Positions 63,784-64,000 of a DNA stretch of 64,000 nt are shown here, piece by piece; position 1 is the stretch's first letter; every line of letters begins with the position of its first letter. Below the pieces are notes generated by a model. The model had not been told where the DNA came from. It saw only the letters and a program-made list of their open reading frames with translations, and made no database searches. The position numbers were made by a program, and so were the translations under genes. The stretch lies in NCBI GenBank assembly GCA_009741485.1, contig CM019238.1:8413477-8477476 (forward strand), written 5' to 3'. This DNA comes from Malurus cyaneus samueli (taxonomy: Eukaryota > Chordata > Aves > Passeriformes > Maluridae).

Positions 63784-64000
63784 CATTGTGCAGCATGGGA
63801 TGGATAGATTTTTATCCTGTGTCAGCTAATTCATATTAGCATTTCTCACTTGCTAATTAAAAGGAAATTCTCCCTATCAGATCTTCCAGATAAGCAGCTT
63901 GTGGAATGCCAACCAGGAACTGACTTCTTTTATTTTGCTTTGGCAGTGCAGAAAAAATAACTTATCTTGATTGTGCCATGTTATGTGAAAGAAAATTCTG

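Larger units (their letters stand above)
51851..64000. other. Gene-free DNA with simple repeats
   Basis: No gene, RNA gene or further transposon is recognised. It holds an AT-rich microsatellite (55725-55771), a 15-bp direct repeat pair (56552-56602), a compound TTA/TCA microsatellite (59212-59233), an (AT)6 run (63772-63783) and a GC-richer patch at about 63000-63420. The longest open frame in the window (60960-61412, minus strand) lies here. It has no domain, is Cys, Ile and Leu rich, and is about what chance would give in AT-rich DNA of this length. Confidence 0.65.

Noticed and set aside
1..64000. tRNA, rRNA, snRNA, known microRNA seeds, mitochondrial insertions, viral sequences, CRISPR arrays
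   Set aside because: I looked for characteristic words and structures of each on both strands and found none.

Overview
This window looks like a piece of a bird nuclear genome, or possibly that of another sauropsid. It appears to be intergenic or deep intronic DNA with no recognisable gene. The assignment rests on the dispersed repeats. Three fragments of the CR1 (chicken repeat 1) LINE family are readable, one of them with the characteristic avian CR1 3' end. No L1, Alu, B1 or other mammalian repeat was recognised, and repeat density is low, as is usual in birds. The sequence is visibly AT-rich, has few CpGs and no CpG island. Every open frame is short, the longest being about 150 codons. 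None has a recognisable domain, a plausible exon structure or any link to its neighbours.

Layout. Positions 1-30,300 hold no gene. They contain scattered poly-T tracts, including a 175-bp T-rich block at 16,221-16,395 that ends in 62 uninterrupted T. They also contain a G-run cluster near 6,870, a purine tract near 8,600, a (TTTA)n microsatellite near 9,000 and a pair of RFX X-box-like sites near 21,340-21,440. Positions 30,300-30,960 hold a decayed minus-strand fragment of the CR1 reverse transcriptase. Positions 30,960-50,170 are again gene-free, with a 29-bp direct duplication at 42,415-42,481 and a short T-rich tandem array at 46,711-46,796. Between 50,175 and 51,850 lie two CR1 fragments in opposite orientation. 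The plus-strand copy carries the typical CR1 3' end and is interrupted by a roughly 48-bp pyrimidine-only-to-T-rich insert. Positions 51,850-64,000 contain only simple repeats and unremarkable AT-rich DNA.

No operon, CRISPR array, tRNA, rRNA, viral insertion or new biological system is visible. Any function here would most likely be cis-regulatory. A few stretches look richer in mixed, non-repetitive sequence than their surroundings and are flagged as weak candidates for conserved non-coding elements. That can only be decided by cross-species alignment.
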